Source: Yinghuangia seranimata (GTDB lineage Bacteria; Actinomycetota; Actinomycetes; Streptomycetales; Streptomycetaceae). Taken from it: a stretch of 64,000 nt of DNA. The stretch spans positions 62,001 to 126,000 of the forward strand of contig NZ_JASAOI010000052.1 of assembly GCF_029953285.1 (NCBI RefSeq), in the 5' to 3' direction. The position numbers were made by a program, and so were the translations under genes. The notes beneath the pieces were generated by a model that saw only the letters and a program-made list of their open reading frames with translations, did not search any database and was not told the DNA's origin. Positions 49,532-57,899 of this stretch are shown piece after piece; positions within the stretch are counted from its first letter, which is position 1, and each line of letters opens with the position of its first letter.

Positions 49532-50848
49532 TCAGAGGCCGCCGACGCCGGTGAGCGGGACGACGGCATAGACGACGGTGGGGCCGCCGACCGGGCTGAC
49601 GACGTCCAGTGTGCCGTCCACCGCCGTGACCCGGTCGGCCAGGCCCGCCAGTCCGTGGCCCTTGCCCAGGTGCGCGCCGCCGCGGCCGTCGTCCTCGACG
49701 CGGACCCGCAGCGAGGTCTGGTCGGCGTCCACGTCGACGCTGCACCGGCCGGCGCCGGAGTGCTTGGCGGTGTTCGTCAGCGCTTCGGTGACGACGAAGT
49801 AGGCGGTGTTCTCGACGGCGGCCGCGAACCGCTGCCCCTCGCCTATCCCGAGCGTGAGCAGGACCGGGATCGGCGACCGGGCGGCCGCCTGGGTCAGGGC
49901 CGCGCGCAGTCCGCGGTCGGCCAGCACCGGCGGCGCGATGCCCCGGGAGAGCGCGCGCAGTTCGGCGAGCGCCTCGTGGCTCTGCTCGATCATGCCGTCG
50001 ACGAGCCGGCGCGCCTGGGCGGGTTGCTCGGCGTCCAGGCGCCGGGCGACGGCCTCGAGGTCCATGTTGAGGCGTACGAGGCGCTGTTGCGGACCGTCGT
50101 GCAGGTCGCGCTCGAGGCGGCGCAGGGTCTGCGCCTCGGCGGCGACGGCGCTGCGGCGCCCGTCGGCGAGTTGCCGGGTCCGGGCCCGCAGGGCGGCGGC
50201 CTCGTTGGTCAACAGGGCGCGCGCCAGCCCGGCCTGAACGGCCGTCAGGCCGCGCACGACGGGAATCGCGGTGGCGACGAGGGCGACGCCGATGCCGGTG
50301 TTGAACGCGATGTCCGCGCCGCGCGAGGAGATCCCGAACATCAGGTCCAGCAGGCCGGCCTTGCCGTCGTCGCGCGGGATCGACCACGACCAGGCGCCGT
50401 ACGCCAGTTCGCCGACGCCGCCGACGGTCCAAGTGACCGCGACGCAGAACGTCACGACCCGTACCGGGAACGCGACCAGCGCGTGGACGGAGTCCCGCCA
50501 CGACTGCGGGTCGCGCAGCGCCGCGAGCCAGCCGGACGGCGGGACGGCCTTCGGCACGGTGTAGTGGTGCGGCGGCAGCGCGCGCCCGGTCGCGGCCTCG
50601 ACACGGCGCCGCTCGCCGCGCGCGAACACCCGTGCCATCTGGTGGGTTCCGGCGAGCACCGGGATTCCGGCGACGATGACGAGCGTGCCCGCGCCGAACG
50701 AGAGGCCCGCGATGACGATCGCGAAGGCGGCGGTCCCGATGGGGAGTCCGGAGAGCAGGTAGCCGTACTCGCGCCAGAACCTGCCCTTTCGCGACGGCTG
50801 TCGGTCGGTGTCGGCGTGGGTGGGTCTCTCGTACTCGGTGGGGATCAT
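49532..50848 (-). CDS. NarL-type sensor histidine kinase
   Basis: A 438-residue kinase. The first half has about four membrane helices with the streptomycete putative-sensor layout (LLSGLPIGTAAFAIVIAGLS; VVTFCVAVTWTVGG). The HisKA_3 H-box is LERDLHDGPQQRLVRL, the N-box VTEALTNTAKHSGA and the G-box VEDDGRGGAHLGKGHGLAGL. The kinase would phosphorylate the response regulator at 48809. The signal is unknown; membrane or cell-envelope stress is typical of this class. Confidence 0.93.
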   Translation of the reverse strand: MIPTEYERPTHADTDRQPSRKGRFWREYGYLLSGLPIGTAAFAIVIAGLSFGAGTLVIVAGIPVLAGTHQMARVFARGERRRVEAATGRALPPHHYTVPKAVPPSGWLAALRDPQSWRDSVHALVAFPVRVVTFCVAVTWTVGGVGELAYGAWSWSIPRDDGKAGLLDLMFGISSRGADIAFNTGIGVALVATAIPVVRGLTAVQAGLARALLTNEAAALRARTRQLADGRRSAVAAEAQTLRRLERDLHDGPQQRLVRLNMDLEAVARRLDAEQPAQARRLVDGMIEQSHEALAELRALSRGIAPPVLADRGLRAALTQAAARSPIPVLLTLGIGEGQRFAAAVENTAYFVVTEALTNTAKHSGAGRCSVDVDADQTSLRVRVEDDGRGGAHLGKGHGLAGLADRVTAVDGTLDVVSPVGGPTVVYAVVPLTGVGGL

Positions 50849-50936
50849 GGGTAGATCCTCGCTCTCCGGCGCCGCCCCGCACTATCCGGTCAGCCCGGTG
50901 ACGGGGTGGGGGCACACCCCCACCCCGGCGGCGCGG

Positions 50937-51596
50937 CTACTCCGGCGCGGGACCCGCCAAGCGGGCCACGATCGCCGCCAGTTGCTCCGCGTAGTGCTCG
51001 ACGACGTCCGGTTCCGCCGCGTCGGCGCCGAACAGGCCGCGCGCGAGGTGCGGGTACACGGCAAGGGCGTTGGCCGCGCCCGTCAGGATCAGGTGCAGCG
51101 CGGCCGGGTCGAGGTCGGGGTCGAGTTCACCGGCCTCCTGGCGCTCGCGCAGCTGGTCGATCTCGACGCGCAGGCGGGCGTGGCGTTCGCGGGCGTCCTC
51201 CTCGTCGCGGTCCACACCGGTGTCCGCGAGGCCCTCCCAGGCGAGCAGGCGGCCGCCGAGCCGCACGTCGGCGCTCGCCCGCACGTAGTCCCTGACCAGG
51301 TCGGCGAACGGCGTCTCGGCGGGGAACGCCTCGGCCTCGTACGCGCGCCACCGCCTGCCGATGGCCCGGTACAGGCCTTCCTTGCCGTCGAAGTAGTAGA
51401 CGATCAGCTGCTGGTTGACGCCCGCCCGGGCGGCTATCTCCGACACACGCGCGCCCGCGAAGCCCTTGGCGGCGAACTCCTCGGTGGCGGCGTCCAGGAT
51501 CAGCGCCTTGGTGCGCTCGGGGTCGCGCCTGCGCCCGTGCGCGGCTGGGGCGCGACGGGCGCGGTGCTCGCCCGCGGGGGTCTGTTCAGCGGTCAT
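50937..51596 (-). CDS. TetR-family transcriptional regulator
   Basis: A 219-residue regulator. The helix-turn-helix is TKALILDAATEEFAAKGFAGARVSEIAARAGVNQQLIVYYF. A charged N-terminal extension of about 25 residues precedes it. The C-terminal half contains PHLARGLFG and helical segments without class markers. It lies 88 bp upstream of the histidine-kinase gene on the same strand. No operator dyad was found. Ligand and targets unknown. Confidence 0.88.
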   Translation of the reverse strand: MTAEQTPAGEHRARRAPAAHGRRRDPERTKALILDAATEEFAAKGFAGARVSEIAARAGVNQQLIVYYFDGKEGLYRAIGRRWRAYEAEAFPAETPFADLVRDYVRASADVRLGGRLLAWEGLADTGVDRDEEDARERHARLRVEIDQLRERQEAGELDPDLDPAALHLILTGAANALAVYPHLARGLFGADAAEPDVVEHYAEQLAAIVARLAGPAPE

Positions 51597-51979
51597 GACC
51601 AGGATTCTGCCGCGCCCGGACCGCCCGCTGTCGCGCGGACGGCAGCGTCGGCAACCGGATCGTCATGATCGCGACGCCACCCGTCGGGCACGCCCGGGAC
51701 GCCGACCGGCGGTTCGGCGAGTGGCCCGACGCACGGTTCGCCGCCGGCGCGGTGGGCCGGGACTGACGACGCCGGCGCGGCGGCCGGCCCAGTAGCCGGT
51801 GGCGACCTCGGTGACAATGGTGGCGACGGCGAGAGGTGCCGCGGGGGGCAGCACGGGCAGCAGGGCGGCAGGGTCGGCGGAGAGGCCGAAGAGCAGCCTG
51901 GCGGCCGGCCGCGCCACGCCGGTGCCGCACTCCCGTGAGGGGGCGGATGAGGTCACCACCGACGACCGGCGTCTTGCGG
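51597..51979. other. Intergenic region with doubtful short frames
   Basis: About 380 bp. A leftward frame from GTG 51959 encodes a hydrophobic stretch (AAPLAVATIVTEVATGYWAG) followed by an Arg/Pro-rich tail, and could be a small membrane protein, but it has no good ribosome site. A short rightward frame MIATPPVGHARDADRRFG also exists. Neither is supported well enough to call. Confidence 0.4.
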
Positions 51980-52489
51980 TCAGAGGTTCGGGCAGATGGA
52001 GCGGTGCGCGGCGGCGATGATGCGTTCGGCCTGGTCGTGGTTGGGCTCGACGCCGTCGTTGGTGTAGAGCGTGATGGTGTCGGTGACCACCTGCTCCGCG
52101 CCCTGGTTGGCGATGGCGAGGCAGGTGTCGCGGCCGACGGAGGCGAACCAGGACGTCGTGTGGTGGCCGCCGACGAGGACCGGGTCGACCGCCTTCACGT
52201 CGGCGACGAAGGCGCCGACCTGCGCGGCACCGGGCACCGGGATGTCGTCACGAGTGACCGTCTTGGTCCGCTGCGTCTCGGCCAGCGGGCTCTGCGGCGG
52301 CGCGACGCCGTCGGCGTTCGGCTTGCCCTGCCCGCCGGACTGCGCCGCGGTCGGCCCGCCGCCGACGGGCGGGGCGCCGGCGTTGAAGCCTTCGTGCTGG
52401 GAGCTGCCGCATGCGGTCGCGGCCAGCACCGTGGCGACCGCGCCGGAGAGGAGGGCGGCGCGGCGGACCAGGTGACGGTGGTGGTGCAT
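51980..52489 (-). CDS. Lipoprotein with DUF732-like domain
   Basis: A 169-residue lipoprotein. MHHHRHLVRRAALLSGAVA continues into TVLAATACGSS, a lipobox with Cys as lipid site. After a Gly/Pro/Gln linker, VGAFVADVKAVDPVLV ... RDTCLAIANQGAEQVV ... DQAERIIAAAHRSICPNL resembles DUF732 of mycobacteria and streptomycetes, with two conserved Cys. DUF732 proteins are small exported helical domains of unknown role. ATG 52489 follows a CGGGAAC stretch. Confidence 0.78.
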   Translation of the reverse strand: MHHHRHLVRRAALLSGAVATVLAATACGSSQHEGFNAGAPPVGGGPTAAQSGGQGKPNADGVAPPQSPLAETQRTKTVTRDDIPVPGAAQVGAFVADVKAVDPVLVGGHHTTSWFASVGRDTCLAIANQGAEQVVTDTITLYTNDGVEPNHDQAERIIAAAHRSICPNL

Positions 52490-53075
52490 GTGGTTCGTTC
52501 CCGTGTCGTCGAGGGGGCGGGCAGTGCCCCGAGCACCGCGCCAGCGAAGGTTACCGGACAGTAGCAGAGGCGTAGAGCCGGTCAGCGGTGCCGGGTGCCC
52601 GACGGGGCCACGCCAGCCGTCTCCGGCCCACTCCGGCGCGAGACCGGGCGGGCACACACGCCGGCCCGCGGTCCGCGGGGCGCGCATCGCGCGGCGCCCA
52701 CCCGACTGCGCGCCAACAGCGTGCGCGTCGCACCACGGACCGGCAGACGCCCCTCCTGACAGCACCGCCGCCCGGCCCCGGGCCGGTCGGCGCGACCTGA
52801 CACGCGCCGACGGGCGCCGCGTGACGACACGGGGCCTCGAGCCACAATCACGGTCCGACAGCGCCGAGGGGGCTCGGCCGGAGGCCGCCCGCAAAGCCTT
52901 CGGCCGCGCCGACGCGCACCCCCGCGACGAAACGGGGCCTGAAAGCCGACAACCACGGTCGGCCAGGTCGGCCGCCTGCCGCCCCCACGTGAACCGCGGG
53001 CCCGTCGACACCGCCCGCCGCCCCCACGTGAACCGGCAGGCCCCGTCGGCGCCGCCCTCCCCGCCCACTCCCCGA
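52490..53075. other. Intergenic region with direct repeats
   Basis: About 590 bp without a supported gene. GCCGCCCCCACGTGAACCG occurs at about 52979-52997 and again at 53019-53037. A second imperfect pair (ACGGGGCCT ... ACAAyCACGGTC) lies at about 52829-52856 and 52929-52960. These look like decayed dispersed repeats. Long arginine-rich open frames here are GC artefacts. Confidence 0.6.
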
Positions 53076-53942
53076 CTACTCGCCCGGCGCGTCGAGGAAG
53101 TCCGCGATCACCTTCCGGAACTCCTCCGGCTGCTCCCTCCACGGCCGGTGGCCCGAGCGGTCGAGCGTGACCAGTTCCGCGTACTGGTGCAGCTCGGCGA
53201 CGAGGCGGGCCGGGGTGACGCCGATCATGCCGTCGTACGCCCCCGCGACGACCAGCACCGGGACCGGCGAGGCGGCGAGCCGGGCCAGCCGGTCGGACGC
53301 CGTCGCGGGCGTGGCGGCTCCGGCGTAGAAGGCCGCGCGCAGCCACGCGACGCCGTTCCTGGGCTCGGCGAGGTACTCGGCACGTCGCTCGTCGGTCCAG
53401 GTGTGCCAGAAGAACCCCTGCTGGTCGGCGGCGAGTTCGGCCTCTCGGCCGGCGGGGGCCGGCCCCGCGGAGAGGATCCGGTCGGCCTCGGCGGCGGCCG
53501 CGTACCAGGGCTCGTCGACACGGGAGGCGCGACGCTCGGCGAGCTCGGCCGGGTCCGGCTCGCGCGCGACGCGGCCGACCGGGGTGACCAGCACCATGCG
53601 CCGCACCCGGCCGGGGTAGGCGACGGCGTACTCCTGCGCCGTGAGGCTGCCCGCGGAGTGGCCGAGCAGGTCGAACCGTTCCAGGCCGAGGTGGCGGCGC
53701 AGCGCCTCGACGTCGCGCGCCTGCTCGGTGAACGCGGCGGTGGCGTGGTCGGCGGGGACGTCGGTGCGGCCCGCGGCCCGGGCGTCCATGCGGATGAGCT
53801 CGCGGGAGCGGTCGAGGCCGCCCAGGTCTCCGAGATACCGGACGTCGGCGCCGGGGCCGCCGCCGAGGGCGATGAGCGGGGCGCCGGAGCCGGCGCGGTC
53901 GTACCAGATCGTGAGGCCGTCGTAGGACGGGAAACTCGGCAT
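53076..53942 (-). CDS. Alpha/beta hydrolase, proline-iminopeptidase-like
   Basis: A 288-residue hydrolase of the S33-like group. The oxyanion loop is LIALGGGPGADVRY, the nucleophile elbow FDLLGHSAGSLTA, the acid is in VLVVAGAYDGMIG, and the His in LDRSGHRPWREQPEEF. No signal peptide. It is divergent from a MarR regulator through a perfect 17-bp dyad, so induction by a MarR ligand is likely. The substrate is unknown. Confidence 0.9.
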   Translation of the reverse strand: MPSFPSYDGLTIWYDRAGSGAPLIALGGGPGADVRYLGDLGGLDRSRELIRMDARAAGRTDVPADHATAAFTEQARDVEALRRHLGLERFDLLGHSAGSLTAQEYAVAYPGRVRRMVLVTPVGRVAREPDPAELAERRASRVDEPWYAAAAEADRILSAGPAPAGREAELAADQQGFFWHTWTDERRAEYLAEPRNGVAWLRAAFYAGAATPATASDRLARLAASPVPVLVVAGAYDGMIGVTPARLVAELHQYAELVTLDRSGHRPWREQPEEFRKVIADFLDAPGE

Positions 53943-54032
53943 ACCTCATGATCCCGACCGGCCGGTTAACCGCTCTACTCCATTTACAGGTCGGACGGGG
54001 AACGCGGAGGCGTGCGCGCGGGGTCCTATGCT

Positions 54033-54049
54033 CGACAACAACGTTGTCG
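54033..54049. promoter_or_regulatory. Perfect MarR operator
   Basis: CGACAAC-AAC-GTTGTCG is a perfect 7-3-7 inverted repeat between the divergent hydrolase (start 53942) and the MarR gene. TATGCT at 54027-54032 immediately precedes it and could be the -10 for MarR, so binding would block initiation. Typical MarR sites are of this size. Role inferred. Confidence 0.78.
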
Positions 54050-54078
54050 TTGACCGATCGAGTGAAGCGGACCGTCCC

Positions 54079-54603
54079 GTGACCATCCCCCCGCGCCCCA
54101 CCGAGCCGCCGTCCGGCGCGTCCGCCGCACCCGCCGCGGACCCGCCGGGGTTCGAGCTCCCGCTGCGCCTGTTCATGGGATTCCGCGTCATCATCGACGA
54201 GCTGCACGCCGAACTCGCCCGGCAGGGCCACCCCGACGTGCGCCCCATGCACGGCTTCGTCATGCAGGCGATCGGGCCCTACGGCACCACCGCCGCGGAC
54301 CTCGGGCGACGCATCGGCGTCTCCAAGCAGGCCGCGGGCAAGACCATCGCCAACCTCGAGGCGATGGGCTACGTCGTACTCGCGCAGGACCCGAACGACG
54401 CCCGCCGGAAACTCGCGCGGCTGACCGAACGCGGCGTCGACAGCCTCGTCCGCTCCGCGCGGATCTTCGACGAGATCCGGGCGCGCTGGGCGGACGGACT
54501 CGGCGCGGACCGGCTGCGCGCGTTCGAGGCCGACCTGCGGCACATGACGCCGGACGACTTCTTCCGCCTGGACGTGCCGGGCTGGTTCGGCGCGGCCGGT
54601 TGA
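54079..54603 (+). CDS. MarR-family transcriptional regulator
   Basis: A 174-residue MarR protein. The winged helix is TTAADLGRRIGVSKQAAGKTIANLEAMGYV with wing DPNDARRKLARLT. N-terminal Pro/Ala-rich residues vary with start choice; GTG 54079 was selected because the in-frame ATG 54028 lies before the operator dyad and inside the promoter. It presumably represses itself and the divergent hydrolase. Ligand unknown. Confidence 0.88.
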   Translation: MTIPPRPTEPPSGASAAPAADPPGFELPLRLFMGFRVIIDELHAELARQGHPDVRPMHGFVMQAIGPYGTTAADLGRRIGVSKQAAGKTIANLEAMGYVVLAQDPNDARRKLARLTERGVDSLVRSARIFDEIRARWADGLGADRLRAFEADLRHMTPDDFFRLDVPGWFGAAG

Positions 54604-54740
54604 CCCCCGGTGCCCGGTCCTGACCCGGTCGTGAACTGTTCGTGGCCGGAACTTGGGCTGTTCCTGACACCCTGACCAGCCGGTTTGCGGGATCGTGTCA
54701 CCCGGTCGCGACACGGACGGAAGACGAGGGACACGACAGC

Positions 54741-55583
54741 ATGAGCGGCGGCGGACTGACCGACAACCGGGTCCAGCACCCCGAGTACGTCCTGTGGCAG
54801 GGCACCTCGTTCGGAAAGCTGCTGCTGGCGTCCGCGATCCCGCTGGTCCTCATGCCGCTCGACCTGGGCGACATCGCCGACAACACCGGCCTGCCCAAAG
54901 GCGTGATGACGGGCCTGGCGATCCCGCTCGCGCTCATCCCGGTTCTGGCGTTCTACGTCTACAAGCACCGCAAGCTCGCGATCAGCGCGCAAGGCATGGT
55001 GCTGTACGGCATGACGAAGACCCGCTCCGTGAACTGGTCGGAGATCGCCTCGGTCTCCGTCAAACTCCGCGTCGGCAACGGCGAGTCGCCCAGCAGCCTG
55101 GTCCTCTACGCGACACTCCGCAGCGGCAGCGTGTACAAGCACGGCCTGAACTTCATCGAGGCCCCGGCCCTCCCCTACTTCGCCCGCGACGTCCGCGACG
55201 CGGCGGTGCGCTGGGGCCTCCCCTTCGAGGTGAAGGGCACCCAGGCCGCGGTCGCCGCCTTCCACCAACTCGACGCGGCGGGCTGGGGTGCGCCGCAGCA
55301 ACACCAGCAGCAGACGAACCCGTTCGCCGGCCGGCAGCAGGGCTGGGCGGGCTCACAACAGGGGCAATACCCGCCGCCCCAGGACCAGTTCCCGCAACAG
55401 CCGGGCCAGTACGGCCAGCAGCAGTACCCGATGCCCCAGCCGCAGGGCGGGCAGGGACAGCAGTACCCCATGCCCCAACAGCCGGGTGCGCAGGGGCAGC
55501 AGTACCCGATGCCGCAGCAGCACCAGCAGAGCCAGTACGGGCAGCAGTACCCCCAGCACCCCCAGCGCCCGCACGACGACTGA
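54741..55583 (+). CDS. Bacterial PH-domain membrane protein, Gln-rich tail
   Basis: A 280-residue protein. Two N-terminal membrane helices (LLLASAIPLVLMPLDLG and GVMTGLAIPLALIPVLAFYV) precede a bacterial PH-like domain (LAISAQGMVLYGMTKTRSVNW, then SVSVKLRVG). From about residue 195 to the end it is a Gln/Pro/Tyr-rich disordered tail with QQYPMPQ and GQQ repeats. PH-domain proteins of this type sit at the inner membrane; function unknown. The tail could mediate interactions or condensates. Confidence 0.82.
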   Translation: MSGGGLTDNRVQHPEYVLWQGTSFGKLLLASAIPLVLMPLDLGDIADNTGLPKGVMTGLAIPLALIPVLAFYVYKHRKLAISAQGMVLYGMTKTRSVNWSEIASVSVKLRVGNGESPSSLVLYATLRSGSVYKHGLNFIEAPALPYFARDVRDAAVRWGLPFEVKGTQAAVAAFHQLDAAGWGAPQQHQQQTNPFAGRQQGWAGSQQGQYPPPQDQFPQQPGQYGQQQYPMPQPQGGQGQQYPMPQQPGAQGQQYPMPQQHQQSQYGQQYPQHPQRPHDD

Positions 55584-55585
55584 AC

Positions 55586-56680
55586 CTACGCCGAGGCCAA
55601 CACCGCCAGGCGCGCACGCGCGGTGTCCAGCCAGGGGTTGGGGTACCGCGGCACGTTGACCGTCTCGCTCTCGAGCACGGCCTGCGCCAGGAGTCCTCGC
55701 GCCTCGTCCACGTCACCGCCCTGGGCCAGCACGTCGGCCAGCGCCACGACCGCCCGGACGGTCCGCACGCATGTCGTCCCCTGCGTCCTGCGGCCGATGT
55801 CGACCGCCGTGCGGAGCTCCGTCAGCGCTTCGTCCATCCGCCCTTGCGCGGCAAGCGCCCGCCCCAAGGTGGTACGGATCGAACACGCCAGCGGATTCAC
55901 GTTGTCGGTGGCCTCGAGCTCGGCGAGCAGCCCCCGGCACCCGGCCTCCGCCTCGGCGAACCGGCCGAGTTCGAGCTGCGCCCACGCACGGTTGGACGCG
56001 GCGGCGTGGACACCCTCACCGCTCGGACCGGTCATCTCGGCGAAGGCCGCCTCCGCGGCACACGCTTGTGCCTCCGCGCCCGCGTAGTCGCCCAGACCGA
56101 TGAGCGCGTACGCGACGTTGTGCCGGCACGCCGCTTCGACGAAGCGCCGATCGGCCGGCTCGCGCACGAACTCGAGCCGCCGGAGCAGACCGGTGAACCG
56201 CGCATGCCCCTCTGCGTACCGGCCCGACTGCACCGCCCCGCTCGCGATCTTCACCTCGATCCCGAACGCCGTGGACGGGTCCGGATAGATCGTCAGCCAG
56301 TCGTTCAGCACCGTCTTGAACAGCACTTCGGCTTCCGCGAAGTACTCCTGCCGCTGGAGGGCCATCGCCAGCGCGAGATGCAGTCCGGGGACGGCGCTCC
56401 CCGAGTGCCAGCCCTGTGCGGCGAACGGGGGCAGGACCGCGTGGAAATGCGCGCGGGCGTCGTCGAGGCGGCCCGTGCCGCCCAGCATCGCGATCTTGAC
56501 GTTGTGGGCCCGCGCCGTGGTCGCGCTGTCCCGCCCGAAGGCCGCCTCGCACGCCGCTGTCAAGGCCTCGACCTCGGTGGACAGCTCGTCGTAGCGCTCG
56601 GCCGCGGCCGTCCGCTCCACGCGGTCCAGCCACTGCTCCACCTCGTGCTTCGCCGGCCCTCGGCGCCTGAAGATCCCCAC
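55586..56680 (-). CDS. Tetratricopeptide-repeat protein
   Basis: A 364-residue helical repeat protein. TPR units recur with W/G/Y/A/F positions, for example AMALQRQEYFAEAEVLFKTV, NVAYALIGLGDYAGAEAQA, NRAWAQLELGRFAEAEAGC and TLGRALAAQGRMDEALTEL. No signal peptide. GTG 56680 was chosen for the GGGGGA upstream and because the longer frame gives a Cys/Arg-rich start. It converges on the PH-domain gene with only 2 bp between stops. Likely a protein-interaction scaffold. Confidence 0.83.
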   Translation of the reverse strand: MGIFRRRGPAKHEVEQWLDRVERTAAAERYDELSTEVEALTAACEAAFGRDSATTARAHNVKIAMLGGTGRLDDARAHFHAVLPPFAAQGWHSGSAVPGLHLALAMALQRQEYFAEAEVLFKTVLNDWLTIYPDPSTAFGIEVKIASGAVQSGRYAEGHARFTGLLRRLEFVREPADRRFVEAACRHNVAYALIGLGDYAGAEAQACAAEAAFAEMTGPSGEGVHAAASNRAWAQLELGRFAEAEAGCRGLLAELEATDNVNPLACSIRTTLGRALAAQGRMDEALTELRTAVDIGRRTQGTTCVRTVRAVVALADVLAQGGDVDEARGLLAQAVLESETVNVPRYPNPWLDTARARLAVLASA

Positions 56681-56776
56681 TGTCCCCCACCCCTCATCCG
56701 CCCACCGAGGGCAGACATCGTGGCACGGCCGCCGGCCCCGGCAACCACAGGGTCGCGGCGCGGAAGCCATCCCACC

Positions 56777-56807
56777 TTGACTTGAAGTGAGCTTCACGTT
56801 CGACGAT
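56777..56807 (+). promoter_or_regulatory. MerR-type leaderless promoter
   Basis: TTGACT (56777-56782), 19 bp, GACGAT (56802-56807), then 6 nt to the PPOX ATG at 56814. The spacer holds ACTTGAAGTGAGCTTCACGT (56780-56799), a dyad with arms AC-n-TGAAG / CTTCA-n-GT. A 19-bp spacer with a centred dyad is the hallmark of MerR-controlled promoters. No MerR gene is adjacent; the nearest in the window is at 24187, whose own site differs. Confidence 0.7.
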
Positions 56808-56813
56808 GGCCGC

Positions 56814-57254
56814 ATGACCTCTTCGACAGGCACCGGCACCCGAACGTTCACCGACGCGGAGCTCCGCTACCTGCGCACCCAGCGACTCGGGCGCCTCGCG
56901 ACCGTCGCGCCCGACGGGACGCTGCAGAACAACCCCGTCGGGTACCACGTCAACGCGGACGGGACGATCGACATCCGCGGCTACTCCATGGCCACCAGCC
57001 GCAAGTTCCGCAACGTGGCCGCGAATCCCAACGTCGCGCTGGTGATCGACGACATCGCCTCGCTCGACCCGTGGACGGTGCGAGGCATCGAAATCCGGGG
57101 CAAGGCCGAGGCGTTGGACGACGCCGGAGGCGCACCGAGGCCGGGGTTGAGCCCGGCGGTCATCCGGATCCATCCGCGGCGGATCCTGTCGTGGGGCGTG
57201 GACCCGGACGCGAAGGGCATGGCACGGCGCACGGTCGGGGGTCCGACGGGCTGA
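56814..57254 (+). CDS. PPOX-class F420-dependent protein
   Basis: A 146-residue split-barrel protein. YLRTQRLGRLATVAPDGTLQNNPVGYHVNADGTIDIRG is typical of the TIGR04023-like F420-dependent group, and SRKFRNVAANPNVALVIDD binds the cofactor tail. The C-terminal HPRRILSWGVDP is also conserved. It likely uses F420 to reduce an unknown compound. It has a MerR-type, predicted leaderless promoter, suggesting inducible expression. Confidence 0.88.
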   Translation: MTSSTGTGTRTFTDAELRYLRTQRLGRLATVAPDGTLQNNPVGYHVNADGTIDIRGYSMATSRKFRNVAANPNVALVIDDIASLDPWTVRGIEIRGKAEALDDAGGAPRPGLSPAVIRIHPRRILSWGVDPDAKGMARRTVGGPTG

Positions 57255-57311
57255 CGTGCACCATGCCGACCCGCCGACCGCGGCTCCTGCGCGCTTTGCC
57301 ACGATGACCGC

Positions 57312-57899
57312 ATGTGGTTCGAGGTCTGTTTCGGGGAGCGGGAACTGCGGTTGTCGGTAAGGCCCGAGCCGGCCGCGCTGCCCAGCGGCATCCGGGTGGA
57401 CCTGCCCGGGCACCTGCGCCGACGCGAGATCCCCGCGGAGTGGATCCGCGACGCCGACGGCGGCGCGTTCCCGCCGGAGATCCGCACGATGGACGGCGAG
57501 ACGCTGTTCGTCCCGCGCTCACTGGAGGGGGACCTCGCCGCGTTCTGCGCCCGCAACGGGATCGCGATGCGGGCCCGCTACGACGTGTGGGGCGACCTGC
57601 TCGAACCGTACCTGGACACCGAGTTCACCGTCAGCGACGAACAGGCCGCAGCGGCCCGGCTCGCCGCCGTCGGCCTCGACAGCGCTGCGGTGGAGGCCGT
57701 TCGTCAGCGGGTCGGGCCCGCGGTGTACGAGTACAACTTCAACGTGCCGATGTGGGACGACTTCCACCTCGGGCTCGCCGACCTGCTCGACACGTATACG
57801 GCGCGCTGGGCCGGTGAGGCGGCCCTGCGCCGACTCGGCCCGCCCTACGAGGTGTACGTGTGGGCGATGCGGATCGCCGAGCTCGGCCGGGGCGGTTAG
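57312..57899 (+). CDS. Conserved hypothetical protein
   Basis: A 195-residue protein starting MWFEVCFGERELRLSVRPEP. It is acidic with alternating strands and helices (GDLLEPYLDTEFTVSDEQAAA; VYEYNFNVPMWDDFHLGLADLLD). No signal peptide, membrane helix or catalytic motif. It starts 57 bp after the PPOX gene and may be cotranscribed with it. Its stop overlaps the convergent reductase gene by 4 bp. Function unknown. Confidence 0.72.
   Translation: MWFEVCFGERELRLSVRPEPAALPSGIRVDLPGHLRRREIPAEWIRDADGGAFPPEIRTMDGETLFVPRSLEGDLAAFCARNGIAMRARYDVWGDLLEPYLDTEFTVSDEQAAAARLAAVGLDSAAVEAVRQRVGPAVYEYNFNVPMWDDFHLGLADLLDTYTARWAGEAALRRLGPPYEVYVWAMRIAELGRGG

Noticed and set aside
51663-51959. Small leftward membrane protein
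   Set aside because: A hydrophobic stretch exists, but the start is GTG without a ribosome site and the tail is Arg/Pro noise.
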